64,000 bases of DNA from positions 124,001 through 188,000 of the forward strand of contig NZ_SCOH01000002.1 of assembly GCF_005503445.1 (NCBI RefSeq), written 5' to 3'. Of the stretch, positions 50,827 to 61,434 are shown one piece after another. How positions within the stretch are numbered: position 1 is the first letter of the stretch; every line of letters begins with the position of its first letter. The notes beneath the pieces were generated by a model, which had not been told where the DNA came from, ran no database searches, and saw only the letters and a program-made list of their open reading frames with translations. A program made the translations under genes and the position numbers. This DNA comes from Chitinivorax sp. B (lineage in GTDB: Bacteria > Pseudomonadota > Gammaproteobacteria > Burkholderiales > SCOH01).

Positions 50827-51846
50827 ATGGCTATCCGCATCGCAATCAACGGCTACGGACGTATCGGCCGCAACGTGCTGCGCGCGATTTATGAGCTGAA
50901 CAAGACCAACGAGTTCAAGGTCGTCGCTGTCAACGCCTCTGGCGATTTGGCAACCAACGCCCATTTGACGCGCTTTGACACGGTACACGGGCGGTTCAAC
51001 GCCGACGTGAAGGCCGATGTGGATGGCGGTTGGCTACGCATCAACGACGCCAACGTCAAGTTCTTCTCGACTCGCAATCCTGCCGAATTACCCTGGGGCG
51101 ACCTGGGCATCGACGTTGTGTTGGAATGTACTGGCTCCTTTACCAGCAAAGCCAAGTGTATGCCACACATTGAAGCAGGCGCGAAAAAGGTGCTGATCTC
51201 AGCACCGGGCGACAAGGACGTGGACGCAACCATCGTCTATGGTGTCAACCACCACCTGCTCAAGAGCGACATGACTGTCGTTTCCAATGCATCGTGCACC
51301 ACCAACTGTCTGGCACCGCTGGTTCAGCCGCTACATGACAAACTTGGCGTGGTAAAAGGCTTGATGACAACGATTCACGCCTATACCAATGACCAGGTAT
51401 TGACTGACGTACGTCACAAAGACCTGCGCCGTGCCCGTTCTGCCACCCAATCGATCATTCCGACTAAAACCGGCGCAGCTTCTGCAGTGGGCCTGGTATT
51501 GCCGGAACTGAATGGCAAGCTGGATGGCTATGCCCTACGCGTGCCGACCATCAATGTATCGATGGTTGACCTCAGCTTTGTTGCCGGCCGTAATACCAGC
51601 AAGGAAGAAGTCAACGCAATCCTGAAGGAAGCGTCGGAAACCTACCTGAAGGATATTCTGGGTTACAACGACCTGCCGTTGGTATCCATCGACTTCAACC
51701 ATACCAGCGAAGCATCGATTTTCGATTCCACCTTGACCAAGGTCATGGATGGCAATCTGGTGAAGGTTTCCTCGTGGTACGACAACGAGTGGGGCTTCTC
51801 CTGCCAGATGCTGCGCACGCTGAAAGCGATGATGGAAGCCAAGTAA
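50827..51846 (+). CDS. gap: Glyceraldehyde-3-phosphate dehydrogenase, type I
   Basis: A 339-residue protein with the NAD-binding [15 protein letters not shown] at the N-terminus, the active-site [13 protein letters not shown] and the end [12 protein letters not shown]. It converts glyceraldehyde-3-phosphate to 1,3-bisphosphoglycerate. AGGAG lies eight bases before the ATG. It has its own leader after the tkt terminator and is followed by a hairpin terminator at 51975-52010. Confidence 0.97.
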   Translation: MAIRIAINGYGRIGRNVLRAIYELNKTNEFKVVAVNASGDLATNAHLTRFDTVHGRFNADVKADVDGGWLRINDANVKFFSTRNPAELPWGDLGIDVVLECTGSFTSKAKCMPHIEAGAKKVLISAPGDKDVDATIVYGVNHHLLKSDMTVVSNASCTTNCLAPLVQPLHDKLGVVKGLMTTIHAYTNDQVLTDVRHKDLRRARSATQSIIPTKTGAASAVGLVLPELNGKLDGYALRVPTINVSMVDLSFVAGRNTSKEEVNAILKEASETYLKDILGYNDLPLVSIDFNHTSEASIFDSTLTKVMDGNLVKVSSWYDNEWGFSCQMLRTLKAMMEAK

Positions 51847-51974
51847 TCAATGCACAAAACCGCATGCTGTGTTCGCGAAAAAAGGCTGCCAAGCTAAAAA
51901 TTGCCGAGCAGGCATGCGATTTGGCTGCTATGTTGAATCGTTGTAATGAATTTCTTCACAGCTGCATTGGACTT

Positions 51975-52010
51975 CAACGGGAGAACGGGCAACCGGCTCC
52001 CGTTGTTTTT
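51975..52010 (+). terminator. Terminator after gap
   Basis: CAACGGGAG (51975-51983) pairs with CTCCCGTTG (51997-52005), followed by TTTTT; a nine-pair perfect stem. Confidence 0.8.
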
Positions 52011-52099
52011 ACGTATAAGTTGTGGTGTGCAATGATTAGGCGATCACTGCGCTTGTGCGTAAAATACGACATCTTCATAGTTCGAGACTGCTGATCCCG

Positions 52100-52501
52100 A
52101 TGCTCACGCTACGGCGACTGCCCGATACTTTTGCCATTCACCGGTGGCCAGCAACTAGCGCGATACCTGCCGCTGCCTTGGCAGCCAACTGGTTTTCCAT
52201 CACCCGAACAGCCAACGAACTGTCGTTGGTACTGCCCTCAGCCATTACGCTACCTTCCGAACATGTTTCAACCGACTGGCAAGCACTGGCTGTAGTAGGT
52301 CCACTGGATTTCGCCCTGACCGGTATTCTTGCCGGACTGTCCGGTGTATTGGCTCAAGCTGGCATTTCAATTTTCGCGATCTCGACATACGACACCGATA
52401 TTCTGCTGATCAAAGCTGACAGGATGGATGCGGCCATTCACGCGCTACAACAAGCCGGTTATCACATAGAATCGGCCCCCACCCCCACGGCTTTGACCTG
52501 A
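52100..52501 (+). CDS. ACT-domain protein
   Basis: A 133-residue protein with two ACT-type halves ([14 protein letters not shown], and [27 protein letters not shown]), typical of the CASTOR/ACT_7 group that binds amino acids. I chose the ATG at 52100; a longer frame from 52055 has no ribosome site. It lies 23 bases before pgk and may share its transcript. Ligand unknown. Confidence 0.82.
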   Translation: MLTLRRLPDTFAIHRWPATSAIPAAALAANWFSITRTANELSLVLPSAITLPSEHVSTDWQALAVVGPLDFALTGILAGLSGVLAQAGISIFAISTYDTDILLIKADRMDAAIHALQQAGYHIESAPTPTALT

Positions 52502-52524
52502 AAAAACAATCCTTGGAGCCAGAC

Positions 52525-53706
52525 ATGAATTTTCGCAAACTGACCGACCTTGACCTCGCTGGCAAGAAAGTGCTGATTCGGGTCGACATGAATGTCCCCG
52601 TTAAAAATGGCGTCATCGGTGACGACACACGTATTCGTGCATCGTTGTTGTCTATCGAGCATTGCCTGAAAGCGGGTGCTGCAGTGATTCTGATGACTCA
52701 CCTGGGGCGACCAACTGAAGGTGAACTGACCGAAGAGGATACCCTGAAGCCCGTTGCAGCCCGGTTATCAGAACTCTTGGGTAAGGCCGTTCCTGTTATG
52801 GCAGATTGGCAGAGCCAGGGCTTAACTATCCAAGCCGGCGATGTCGTGATGCTGGAAAACGTCCGCTGCAATGTCGGCGAGAAAAAGAACAAGGACGAGC
52901 TGGGCCAGGCCTATGCCAACCTGTGTGACGTATTCGTCCATGATGCTTTCGGCACCTCGCACCGTGCAGAGGCTTCTACCTACGCCGTAGCCAAATTCGC
53001 TCCCATTGCCTGCGCAGGTATTTTGATGGCCGCTGAACTGGATGCACTGGGCAAAGCCTTGGCTCAACCTGCCCGTCCGCTTGTTGCCATCGTGGCCGGC
53101 TCCAAGGTTTCCACCAAACTGACCATTCTGGAAGCATTGGCTGACAAGGTTGATCAATTGATCGTCGGTGGTGGTATTGCCAATACGTTCTTGTTGGCCG
53201 AAGGCAAGCAAATCGGCAAGTCGCTGGCTGAACCAGATCTGGTCGAGGCTGCACAGGCAGTGATCAAGAAACTGCGCGCACGTGGCGGTGATGTACCTTT
53301 ACCGACCGATGTGGTATGCGCAACAGAATTTGCGGAGACTGCAACCGCAACCCCCAAGGCGCTGGCGGATGTCACTACCGAGGATATGATTCTCGATATT
53401 GGCACCCAATCGGCCCAACAACTGGCCGATATTGTCGCCCAAGCAGGAACAGTCGTATGGAATGGCCCGGTCGGTGTGTTTGAGTTCGATCAGTTTGGTA
53501 GTGGCACCAAGACACTGGCGACTGCCATTGCCAACAGCCAAGCCTTTTCGATTGCTGGCGGTGGCGACACTTTGGCAGCGATTGCCAAGTACGGCATTAC
53601 CGAGCAAATCAGCTACATCTCTACCGGTGGTGGTGCGTTCCTGGAATTCCTGGAAGGCAAGACCTTGCCAGCAGTTGAGATCCTGGGCCAACGTGCCAAC
53701 GGATAA
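52525..53706 (+). CDS. pgk: Phosphoglycerate kinase
   Basis: A 393-residue protein from the ATG at 52525, with GGAG in the leader. Conserved segments: [24 protein letters not shown], the hinge NAFLL-type [11 protein letters not shown] region and the ATP site WNGPVGVFE. It makes ATP from 1,3-bisphosphoglycerate. The gene order gap-pgk-fba is usual in betaproteobacteria, here with two extra genes inserted. Confidence 0.97.
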   Translation: MNFRKLTDLDLAGKKVLIRVDMNVPVKNGVIGDDTRIRASLLSIEHCLKAGAAVILMTHLGRPTEGELTEEDTLKPVAARLSELLGKAVPVMADWQSQGLTIQAGDVVMLENVRCNVGEKKNKDELGQAYANLCDVFVHDAFGTSHRAEASTYAVAKFAPIACAGILMAAELDALGKALAQPARPLVAIVAGSKVSTKLTILEALADKVDQLIVGGGIANTFLLAEGKQIGKSLAEPDLVEAAQAVIKKLRARGGDVPLPTDVVCATEFAETATATPKALADVTTEDMILDIGTQSAQQLADIVAQAGTVVWNGPVGVFEFDQFGSGTKTLATAIANSQAFSIAGGGDTLAAIAKYGITEQISYISTGGGAFLEFLEGKTLPAVEILGQRANG

Positions 53707-53712
53707 ACCACC

Positions 53713-54573
53713 ATGCGCCACCTCGCCTTGAGTGTCTTGCTGTCAGCCAGCGTACTGACCGCATGTGGAAAAAAAGAAGCGCCAATGGCCAATATGGCCG
53801 CTGCGCCAGCGGCGGAGGTCGCAGCCCCCGCAGCGCCCCCAGTAGCTGACCAAGCCGATTACAGCAGGGCTGCTGGTGCAGCGGGGCAAGCTGAAGCGGC
53901 GCCACAACGTTATCTGGCGATTCGTCATCATTTGACGATCGAGAGTGATCCGGTTGATCTGGAAAAAGCCTGGCAGGCCGCGCAAGCCAAGTGTCTGGCA
54001 TTGGGTTGTGAGATTCTCAGTGCAGGTCTGCAACGTAACGAAGCAGATCGACTGCCGTCGGCAGAACTATCGCTTCGGATACCACCGAAGAATGTCACTG
54101 CCTTCTTCGAAACACTCAAGCAAGGCGGTCACATTCAATCCCAACAAACTACTACTGAGGATAAAACCGATGCAGTGGTCGATGTGGAAGCTCGGCTGAA
54201 AAACTATACCGAGCTGCGTGATCGCTTACGGCAAATGATCACCAACAAAGATGGCAAGTTGGCTGACGTGTTGGCGGTACATAAAGAGCTGGCCAACACA
54301 CAGGCCGAAATCGACCACATGACCGGTATGCGCAAAGTGTTGGCCAATGAAACTGAAAAGGTGGCCATTGATGTGCAATTTGTACCGATTCGGTCAATTG
54401 CCGAACGTGGTGTATGGACACCATTAGGTGATGCTTGGCAGCGCTCAGGGTACAATTTCACCAGCGGCTTGGCAGATGTATTGCACTTTGTCACATCTGC
54501 CATTCCTTGGTTATTGCTGATCGCACCTGCCGTTTGGCTATGGCGCCGGCGGCGTAAAGCACGCAGTAAATAA
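53713..54573 (+). CDS. DUF4349-family lipoprotein
   Basis: A 286-residue protein with lipobox LTAC (cysteine 18), an alanine- and proline-rich linker, and a DUF4349 body with RYLAIRHHLTIESDPVDL, LSLRIPPKNVTAFFETL and a coiled-coil part (residues 165-215). A C-terminal membrane helix (VLHFVTSAIPWLLLIAPAVWLW) is followed by RRRRKAR. It starts six bases after pgk, so it is probably co-transcribed. Function unknown. Confidence 0.85.
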   Translation: MRHLALSVLLSASVLTACGKKEAPMANMAAAPAAEVAAPAAPPVADQADYSRAAGAAGQAEAAPQRYLAIRHHLTIESDPVDLEKAWQAAQAKCLALGCEILSAGLQRNEADRLPSAELSLRIPPKNVTAFFETLKQGGHIQSQQTTTEDKTDAVVDVEARLKNYTELRDRLRQMITNKDGKLADVLAVHKELANTQAEIDHMTGMRKVLANETEKVAIDVQFVPIRSIAERGVWTPLGDAWQRSGYNFTSGLADVLHFVTSAIPWLLLIAPAVWLWRRRRKARSK

Positions 54574-54763
54574 GCATGACGTTGAGTGAGCGCATCTGCT
54601 GAAACAAAAGATGCGCTTGCTTGATCAACACAATCTGAAATGCAGGCATCGTACCTGCCATAAAACAACAGATGACGTGCCGGCACGTTTTATTCAAGGC
54701 ATGTCCCGTAGTGCAGATACTACGGCGAGGGATGACAATTTAGTAACGAACAGGAGAAATACA

Positions 54764-55828
54764 ATGGCACTCGTCTCAATGCGCCAGCTGCTGGACCATG
54801 CAGCCGAATACAGCTATGGTCTACCAGCCTTCAACGTCAACAATCTGGAGCAAATGCGCGCCATCATGGAAGCTGCTGACAAGGTCGATGCGCCTGTGAT
54901 CGTGCAAGCTTCTGCTGGCGCCCGCAAGTACGCCGGTGCCCCATTCCTGCGCCACCTCATTCTGGCTGCGGTTGAAGAATTCCCGCACATCCCTGTGGTC
55001 ATGCACCAGGATCATGGCACCAGCCCTGGTGTCTGCCAACGCTCCATTCAATTGGGCTTCAGCTCAGTCATGATGGACGGTTCGCTGGGTGAAGATGGCA
55101 AAACCCCAACCGACTACGATTACAACGCCGCGGTTACCAAACGCGTAGTCGATATGGCTCATGCTTGTGGTGTATCCGTTGAAGGCGAAATCGGTTGTCT
55201 GGGCAGCCTGGAAACCGGTATGGCCGGCGAAGAAGATGGCATCGGCGCAGAAGGCACATTGGATCACAGCCAACTACTGACTGATCCGGAAGAAGCTGCT
55301 CGCTTTGTCAAAGATACAGGCGTTGATGCATTGGCAATCGCCATCGGCACTAGCCACGGCGCGTACAAATTTACCCGCCCACCCACCGGTGACATCCTGG
55401 CTATTGGCCGCATCAAGGAAATCCACGCTCGCATCCCGAATACCCACTTGGTCATGCACGGCTCCAGCAGCGTGCCGCAAGAATGGCTGAAAGTGATCAA
55501 CGAATTCGGCGGTGAAATGCCGGAAACCTATGGTGTGCCGGTTGAAGAAATCGTCGAAGGCATTAAGCACGGCGTACGCAAGATCAACATCGACACCGAC
55601 CTGCGTCTGGCATCCACTGGTGCGATCCGTCGCTTCCTTGCTCACAACAAGAGCGAGTTTGACCCCCGCAAGTACCTGAAGGAAACCGTTACCGCCATGC
55701 GCGATATTTGTATCGCACGCTATGAAGCGTTTGGTGCGGCTGGTCAGGCATCCAAGATCAAGGCAATCAACTTGGAAAAGATGGCTGATCGCTATGCGAA
55801 AGGTGAACTGGCGCAAATTGTGAAGTAA
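54764..55828 (+). CDS. fba: Fructose-bisphosphate aldolase, class II
   Basis: A 354-residue protein with the zinc-binding [25 protein letters not shown] and NIDTDLRLA segments of the class II A-type aldolases common in proteobacteria. It splits fructose-1,6-bisphosphate. AGGAG lies eight bases before the ATG. A 14-base perfect palindrome (54675-54688) upstream may be an operator. A strong terminator follows. Confidence 0.97.
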   Translation: MALVSMRQLLDHAAEYSYGLPAFNVNNLEQMRAIMEAADKVDAPVIVQASAGARKYAGAPFLRHLILAAVEEFPHIPVVMHQDHGTSPGVCQRSIQLGFSSVMMDGSLGEDGKTPTDYDYNAAVTKRVVDMAHACGVSVEGEIGCLGSLETGMAGEEDGIGAEGTLDHSQLLTDPEEAARFVKDTGVDALAIAIGTSHGAYKFTRPPTGDILAIGRIKEIHARIPNTHLVMHGSSSVPQEWLKVINEFGGEMPETYGVPVEEIVEGIKHGVRKINIDTDLRLASTGAIRRFLAHNKSEFDPRKYLKETVTAMRDICIARYEAFGAAGQASKIKAINLEKMADRYAKGELAQIVK

Positions 55829-55845
55829 GCCAGCTCAAACCGCCC

Positions 55846-55883
55846 AACTAAAAACGCCCACCATCAAGTGGGCGTTTTTAGTT
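55846..55883. terminator. Strong terminator after fba
   Basis: A 16-pair perfect stem, AACTAAAAACGCCCAC and its inverse, with loop CATCAA and T and A runs in both directions. Confidence 0.9.
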
Positions 55884-56065
55884 GCAGCAACTGCCCATTG
55901 TTATTTGCTTCATGCGGTCGATCACCGCCACCCGATCAGGCTCTCCACCAGTGCCCCAATCAGGAATCCCACCATACATCGCCTATATTGGTTAGATATG
56001 GGCCGATTCTTCATTCTGATCCCGCCCATCCCTCTATCAGGCAACTACCTATAAGGCGGTTGAGC

Positions 56066-57001
56066 ATGAACCGGCGTCAATTTAACCAATGGGCCAGCCT
56101 TCTTCTTGCGCAGCTACTTGCTTCACCTGGTCATGCCGCAGGCAAACCGGTGATCGGCATGCTACTGAAATCGATGCGGAACGAGTTCTTTAAATTAATG
56201 GCTGACGCCGCACAGAAATATTACCGTGCCAAAGCGAGTGAATTCGAATTGCTGCTGGATGGTGTTCAGGAAGAAACCGACGTCAAAGGCCAGGAAGACA
56301 TCATCAAACGCTGGGCTGGTCGGCAGCTGGATGCATTGATTGTGGTACCTGCCGACTCAGTCACCTTGTTACCCACCTTGCTGAAGGCCATCGAACGAGG
56401 CTGCTTGGTCATCAATATGGATAACAAACTGGATGACCGTGCGTTGGCTGCGGCAGGAGTTAATATCCCATTCGTTGGCCCCAGCAATTTCGCTGGTGCA
56501 AAAAGCGTGGGCGAATATGTGGCGCGCCAACTTCCAGCGGGCAGTTTTGTTGGGTTGATTGAAGGGCCGCCGAATTCGATCAACGCAAAAGCACGTAGTG
56601 ATGGCTTCCGTGCCGCGTTACGAGCAGCAAACATGAATGTTGCCGGCATCCGTTCCGGTTTTTGGGAAGTCGAAAAAGGAAAAGCTGCCGCGTTGGAGCT
56701 GTTGAAAGCCTTTCCCGATATCAAGGCATTGCTATGCGGGAACGACAACATGGCGATTGGGGCCGCCGCAGCCGTAAACAGCAGAAGTGCCACCGTGTCG
56801 GTTCTGGTAGCCGGTTATGACCACATCCCCGCAATCCGTCCTTTGATTGCTGAAGGCAAGGTGGCAGCCACTGCCGATCAGCACCCGGAAACCCAGGTGG
56901 AATTCGCTATTGATTTGGCTACCAACGCCGTCAAAAAACGCATGATGCAAAGCGAGTTACCTACAATTGTCCAGACACCTGTACAACTGATTACCCAATG
57001 A
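56066..57001 (+). CDS. Periplasmic sugar-binding-type protein (Peripla_BP_4)
   Basis: A 311-residue protein from the ATG at 56066 with a signal peptide ending GHAAG. The body is a LacI/ribose-binding fold: VIGMLLKSMRNEFFKLMADAA, the domain segment DALIVVPADSVTLLPTLLKAIERG and VAGYDHIPAIRPLIAEGKVAAT. No permease or ATPase genes lie next to it, so it may serve a distant transporter or a sensor. It overlaps the next gene by four bases, hence a two-gene operon of binding proteins. Confidence 0.85.
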   Translation: MNRRQFNQWASLLLAQLLASPGHAAGKPVIGMLLKSMRNEFFKLMADAAQKYYRAKASEFELLLDGVQEETDVKGQEDIIKRWAGRQLDALIVVPADSVTLLPTLLKAIERGCLVINMDNKLDDRALAAAGVNIPFVGPSNFAGAKSVGEYVARQLPAGSFVGLIEGPPNSINAKARSDGFRAALRAANMNVAGIRSGFWEVEKGKAAALELLKAFPDIKALLCGNDNMAIGAAAAVNSRSATVSVLVAGYDHIPAIRPLIAEGKVAATADQHPETQVEFAIDLATNAVKKRMMQSELPTIVQTPVQLITQ

Positions 57002-57801
57002 TTCTTCGCTGTATTCGATATGGATCACGCTGTTGCAGATTATTGACAGTCTGGATAATGACTGTGGCAGCTGCAAAAGCAGCGGTCACACTGGATGTGT
57101 ATGCTGATGCTTATCCACCTTTCCTGAACATCCACAAAAACAGTTTGCGTGGCCCGATGGTGGAAGCTTTTGCCAAACTGATGGCTCAACGAGGGATCAC
57201 CCCCCGCTTCATTGCCCAACCCACCAAGCGGGTGATGCTGACCATTGCCACTACCCCAAACAGTTGTGGACTGGCTGTCAATTTCTCACCCGGTGACGCG
57301 GAAACCATCACCTATGTTGCCCGAATTGCGCCTGTCACAATCGCCGTTTATGCCAGAAAAGACTGGAACCACGTCATCAAATCGGTTGCTGATCTCAAGT
57401 CGCACTCCATTGGCGCCATTGATATCGCCGAAATCCGAGATCTACTAGACCTGGCTGGTATCCGTTACGAACCACTAGCTAAAACCAGCAGCGGTATGCG
57501 AATGTTGGCCGCAGCACGATTCGATTTGTTGATCAGTGATCTGAACCCAGAGTATTTGACCGGTAAGGACCAACAGGCACATGATATCCACAACGTATTG
57601 ACCCTCGCTCGCCTGGATCGTTGGTTGGCCTGCAACCCAAAAATTGATTCCACCACCTTATCCACCCTGCGGCGCACCTTAAAAACGGGCCTGTTCAATG
57701 AATCCACCCAAATAATCTGGCAGCAGCACGGACTGGTCGCCTACTGGCGTGAGGCCATGCAGGAATGGAATGACGTCGCTCCCCCTGTTAGTGGCAAATA
57801 A
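56998..57801 (+). CDS. Periplasmic solute-binding protein (SBP_bac_3-like)
   Basis: A 267-residue protein with an N-terminal hydrophobic signal (LLTVWIMTVAAAKAAVTLDVY). The body resembles the amino acid-type binding proteins: YPPFLNIHKNSLRGPMVEAFAKLM near the start and the later SIGAIDIAEIRDLLD. Such orphan proteins often have no transport partners and may sense or bind small molecules. Its start overlaps the upstream binding protein (ATGA). Confidence 0.78.
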   Translation: MILRCIRYGSRCCRLLTVWIMTVAAAKAAVTLDVYADAYPPFLNIHKNSLRGPMVEAFAKLMAQRGITPRFIAQPTKRVMLTIATTPNSCGLAVNFSPGDAETITYVARIAPVTIAVYARKDWNHVIKSVADLKSHSIGAIDIAEIRDLLDLAGIRYEPLAKTSSGMRMLAAARFDLLISDLNPEYLTGKDQQAHDIHNVLTLARLDRWLACNPKIDSTTLSTLRRTLKTGLFNESTQIIWQQHGLVAYWREAMQEWNDVAPPVSGK

Positions 57802-57886
57802 GTACATTTCCGGATCAGGCCACTCTCGGGCCAAACTGATCGATATAATAAGGCGCTATTGAGTACCTTTTCTAAAGCCATTCACG

Positions 57887-58657
57887 ATGAAGTAACTCTG
57901 GCCCCCATTCTTCCATAACGTTTGGTCTGGATTTCGATTGTTGGGATTACAACCGATCCAAGTGTGAAATTCCCGCTGTACACCCGAACAGTTCGCATTG
58001 CTGGTATTAATGAATGTGGAGTTGGAGATCGCCACCTGCAGGCTAGAGTTTAGCCAAAGCGGGGAAATGAATTGGGTAGCTTTACCCAATTACCTATTGA
58101 TCCCAATGCTGGATGTGATGGTAGGGCTAATACTGACCCGGTTGTTCAAGCATCGCCGGTTACTGTTGTGGCGGCCGGTTGCAGTGTTGTCCATTTCAGT
58201 TTGGTTATCCTTAACTTGCCAGTCCTTGGTGAAGTGAGGTGGCTTGAAGGTCCACGATCTAGAAGCGATTCATTTCACACCCGTCAACGTGATCTGGCTG
58301 GTTCTGTCGATATGGTATCTACTGATCCTGTTATTGGCACTGAAGCGTGTCCTAAAGGTTTCGTTACGGCGAGCAATTCTGGTCAGCATTACCATGATTC
58401 CGGGACAAATGGCCGGGGCCATGTTGTACTCAGAATCGCTATGGTGGCCGATGACAACAGACGCCCTGGCCGAGCATCCAGCCCCACCGTCACCCCTTGT
58501 CTTGGACGAGTCATTCCTGCGTGAGGAGAAGACACGTCTGGATGAGTATTTGGCTTCATTAGCCCCTGAACGTAAGGGAGTCGTCATTTCTGCAAGCTGC
58601 TGGCTACAGCACCACGACTACCCAGCTCTGCCAGTACCGGACGCGGTTATTGCATAA
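57887..58657 (+). pseudogene. Decayed paralogue of the membrane C13 peptidase
   Basis: Translated from the ATG at 57887, this region aligns without a gap to residues 1-233 of the intact C13 peptidase at 62389. For example F-H-N-V-W-S-G-F-R-L-L matches its N-L-W-A-G-G-R-L-L, and both keep P-E-Q-F and P-L-V-L-D-E-S-F. Three codons have become stops in phase: codon 3 (TAA for Gln), codon 27 (TGA for Arg) and codon 117 (TGA for Trp). After residue 233 the homology fades and the protease domain is missing. The four or so membrane segments remain readable, but no full product can be made. Confidence 0.9.
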
Positions 58658-58668
58658 GCCATAGACCC

Positions 58669-58706
58669 ATTATATTAATATTAGTATCTTCTAATATTAA
58701 TATAAT
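58669..58706. terminator. 16-pair AT-only inverted repeat
   Basis: ATTATATTAATATTAG and its exact inverse enclose the loop TATCTT. The stem has almost no GC pairs, so it is an unusual terminator; it may instead extrude as a cruciform. It separates the decayed peptidase from the lipoprotein operon. Confidence 0.5.
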
Positions 58707-58797
58707 TAGATTTTCTTATTTTCTCCATTTAAAAAGCATATTGCTGCCGATCTGATTTCGGCAGGAACTTTTAGCTGGCAACTGACAATAAGGAGAC

Positions 58798-59022
58798 ATG
58801 ATGAACCCTTGCAATTCCAATTCGCGTAAGGCGATTTCCCTATTTGCGCTCTCCCTGACATTGGCCTTATTCGCTGGGTGTGGCGGAGGCGGCGGTAGTG
58901 ACAGCACTGGGACAACCACGGGTACTGGTACTGGTACTGGTACTGGTACTGGTACGACGACAGGATCGTCGGTTTCTGGGCTTCAGGTTGCCGAACAGGT
59001 CAGCGTCGTCGAGGCCAAATGA
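58798..59022 (+). CDS. Short glycine/threonine-rich lipoprotein
   Basis: A 74-residue lipoprotein with signal peptide and lipobox FAGC followed by five glycines, then T-G repeats encoded by tandem GGTACT units, and a conserved-looking end SGLQVAEQVSVVEAK. The tandem ATG pair (58798 and 58801) has AGGAG just before it, and the second ATG fits it better. It precedes the 737-residue secreted protein on the same strand. From memory, short lipoproteins of this kind accompany that large protein in other proteobacteria, which suggests a pair; function unknown. Confidence 0.75.
   Translation: MMNPCNSNSRKAISLFALSLTLALFAGCGGGGGSDSTGTTTGTGTGTGTGTGTTTGSSVSGLQVAEQVSVVEAK
58921..58955 (+). repeat. Tandem GGTACT hexamer array
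   Basis: Five full GGTACT units and a partial sixth inside the lipoprotein gene, coding for Gly-Thr pairs. Changes in copy number would keep the frame and only alter the linker length after the lipidated cysteine. Confidence 0.9.
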
Positions 59023-59189
59023 CCCTTCCATCCACGCAACCAGTCCAGACAACTGCTTGACCGTGGCGCAGTGATTGACACAAAGGCATGCAACGGTTGC
59101 CGATGCAGCGGGCCATTTTGCCCGTGCAATGCACTGCAACGATGGAATCAAACAAATTGGAAATTGCGCGTTTAATTTAGGAGTGCTTC

Positions 59190-61403
59190 ATGTCACAAGC
59201 TAAAACAACACTCATTGCCAGCCTTGTTGCCGGCATTTTTGCCCCAGTTGGTTCCATACTGGCGGACATCCCCGCCGATTCGGACTACAACAAGGACAAA
59301 TCTCAACGGCATGTCCATGAACGAGCAGCGGAAACGTTCGATATGGTCAACGAAATCCTATGCTATTTTGGTCAGACCAAGTATGCCAGCTTCGTCAACA
59401 AAGGCCCTTACAAAGCAATGGTGGATGCCAACCAATGCTCATCCAGCCGTGACGATGGTAGCAACAGCACAGCCGATTCAAGTTCAACCAGCAACAACCC
59501 CAGTTACATGGACTGGGTTATCGATGTGACCCGAGCAGACAACACGTCGTCACAGATCGTGAAGTTCTGGATTGATGACAAGGGCGGGGGCGATGACGGC
59601 GCCATGAAAATCCATGCGCTGATGACCATCACCGAAGCCGCCAGTGACAAAAACCCGTATGGGCTGTTCAAGCTCGACTTCATCGGGCATCCCGTCGTCA
59701 ATGGCCAGACCATGAGCGAACCTGGCATGCGCGGTTATATGGAAGTCGCCAAGAATGCAAGTGACGTAGCGGAATTGTCGTTTTTCAATACCAATAAAGA
59801 ACGGCAGTCCAATCAAACCCGTTCAGAGAGTGCCGTTATACAGCGCGCGGCCGATGGATCATCTGGTTCAGGCAAGACCGGGACAGGCAAAGAATCCTTT
59901 TCGTTTGCCTTTGACAGCAGTCACTTCTTGCGCGGTTCGGCAGCTGAAAACACCTGCTTCAGCCGGGATCAGCGAGACGAGACGGTATGGCGCTACGGTC
60001 TCTACGATGTTGCCACCGGCCAGCGCGTCGATGTCAATTCTGGCTTTCCAATCAAGGTAGAGCAGGATGGGAAAAAGTATCACGGCTGGGTAGGATACTG
60101 GGGCTTGCACCTGCCACGCGAAGTGATGTTGAACAATGGCGACACAGTCTATAAGGAGGCATTCGGTAAAGATGGTGCAGCCACGCCATACACCCTGCTA
60201 AAGGCTGGCGGACGCCTTCAAAAACACACACGCAAGACCTTGACGCTAGCTGATATCGCCGGTGTGTTGTTGGACTGGCAGCCCATGAACAGCACTACGC
60301 GCTTCCAGATCAAGTGGGACAAAGATCAGGGCAAGTTTTTCAAGGTCAAATCCATGCCGGCCAAGCAAGAGGGCGAACAAATGTCCAATTGGGAGGAAAT
60401 CAAACCGGCGGTCGCGCTGAGCGCTTCCGACTTGGAGAATCAGCATGATCTGAATGCGTGGTCGCAGGCATTGGGTGGGCAGGTTCGTGTCGCAATCAAA
60501 GAGGCAGACCCGACCCGGCCAGGTCAAGCGACGCTCAGGACACTGCTAAACACAACGCAAGCCACGGTGATGGTACAAACGTTTGTTGGTCCCAATGACT
60601 CGGTACCCTCGACACTTGCTTGCTTCGACAATTGCCCAGACGTATCCAAATTTGGGGTGGTTGGCCAGCAACCCTATTGGGGATTTGGCACGGGCCAACA
60701 TGATTACACCTTTGACAGCACAACCATGCTGCTCAAAGAAGGTAATAAGAACGTCGTGCTGACCGCCACCTACAGTGGTGTTCGGAACATTAACAGCGGC
60801 CCCATGTTCGAACCGAATTCGACCAACATGAGCAAGCTCGCCTGCGACTGGAACACCTCACAGACATGTTCCTGGAAAGCCTGGCAAGTGCTGGATTCGT
60901 TCTACACATGGCAAACAGGCATTGACCAATGGAACCAGCTGGCGTTGTTGAAGGATAGTAGCGGCAAGATCTTGAAGTTCGATCAGCCCAAGCTGGTCAC
61001 ACTGGTCTATACCAACGCCGATTTAGGATTCAAGGAAACCAAGTTCCAATTGGAATACGGCGGATTTGGCAATCTGCACGGCATTCCTGGTGATTGCGTC
61101 CATCCAGAAACCAACCTGAAAACGGCTTGTGGTCCGAACGTCCGCTTCGTGCCCGTCTTTTCGATCCCAACCGGGACAGAGGTGACCGATGCCACGCCCG
61201 GATCGACCAAGACTTATCTTGTCAAGGCATTGGATATGGAACAACGCATGAAGAAAATCGACACCACGATGTGCAGCTCACTGACACTACCAACCAACGT
61301 TACATTACCCGATGGCTCGCACTTCAAGACGCCTGATGTCGGTGATGAACCGACCGTCTCCGGCGGTGCGGCAGTCGTGGGCGGTGTCATCAAGACAGAG
61401 TGA
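59190..61403 (+). CDS. Large secreted protein of unknown function
   Basis: A 737-residue protein with AGGAG six bases before the ATG and a signal peptide ending around SILADIPADSD. Landmarks include HVHERAAETFDMVNEILCYFG, the tryptophan-rich WRYGLYDVATGQRVD and HGWVGYWGLHLPREV, and cysteine pairs that suggest disulphides. It ends in a glycine- and valine-rich tail GGAAVVGGVIKTE. I recall similar long proteins in other proteobacteria, but no function. It lies between the short lipoprotein and the membrane peptidase genes, hinting at a surface or periplasmic system. Confidence 0.8.
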   Translation: MSQAKTTLIASLVAGIFAPVGSILADIPADSDYNKDKSQRHVHERAAETFDMVNEILCYFGQTKYASFVNKGPYKAMVDANQCSSSRDDGSNSTADSSSTSNNPSYMDWVIDVTRADNTSSQIVKFWIDDKGGGDDGAMKIHALMTITEAASDKNPYGLFKLDFIGHPVVNGQTMSEPGMRGYMEVAKNASDVAELSFFNTNKERQSNQTRSESAVIQRAADGSSGSGKTGTGKESFSFAFDSSHFLRGSAAENTCFSRDQRDETVWRYGLYDVATGQRVDVNSGFPIKVEQDGKKYHGWVGYWGLHLPREVMLNNGDTVYKEAFGKDGAATPYTLLKAGGRLQKHTRKTLTLADIAGVLLDWQPMNSTTRFQIKWDKDQGKFFKVKSMPAKQEGEQMSNWEEIKPAVALSASDLENQHDLNAWSQALGGQVRVAIKEADPTRPGQATLRTLLNTTQATVMVQTFVGPNDSVPSTLACFDNCPDVSKFGVVGQQPYWGFGTGQHDYTFDSTTMLLKEGNKNVVLTATYSGVRNINSGPMFEPNSTNMSKLACDWNTSQTCSWKAWQVLDSFYTWQTGIDQWNQLALLKDSSGKILKFDQPKLVTLVYTNADLGFKETKFQLEYGGFGNLHGIPGDCVHPETNLKTACGPNVRFVPVFSIPTGTEVTDATPGSTKTYLVKALDMEQRMKKIDTTMCSSLTLPTNVTLPDGSHFKTPDVGDEPTVSGGAAVVGGVIKTE

Positions 61404-61434
61404 CGGTCATCGTGCCATTCCGCCAGGTTCAATC

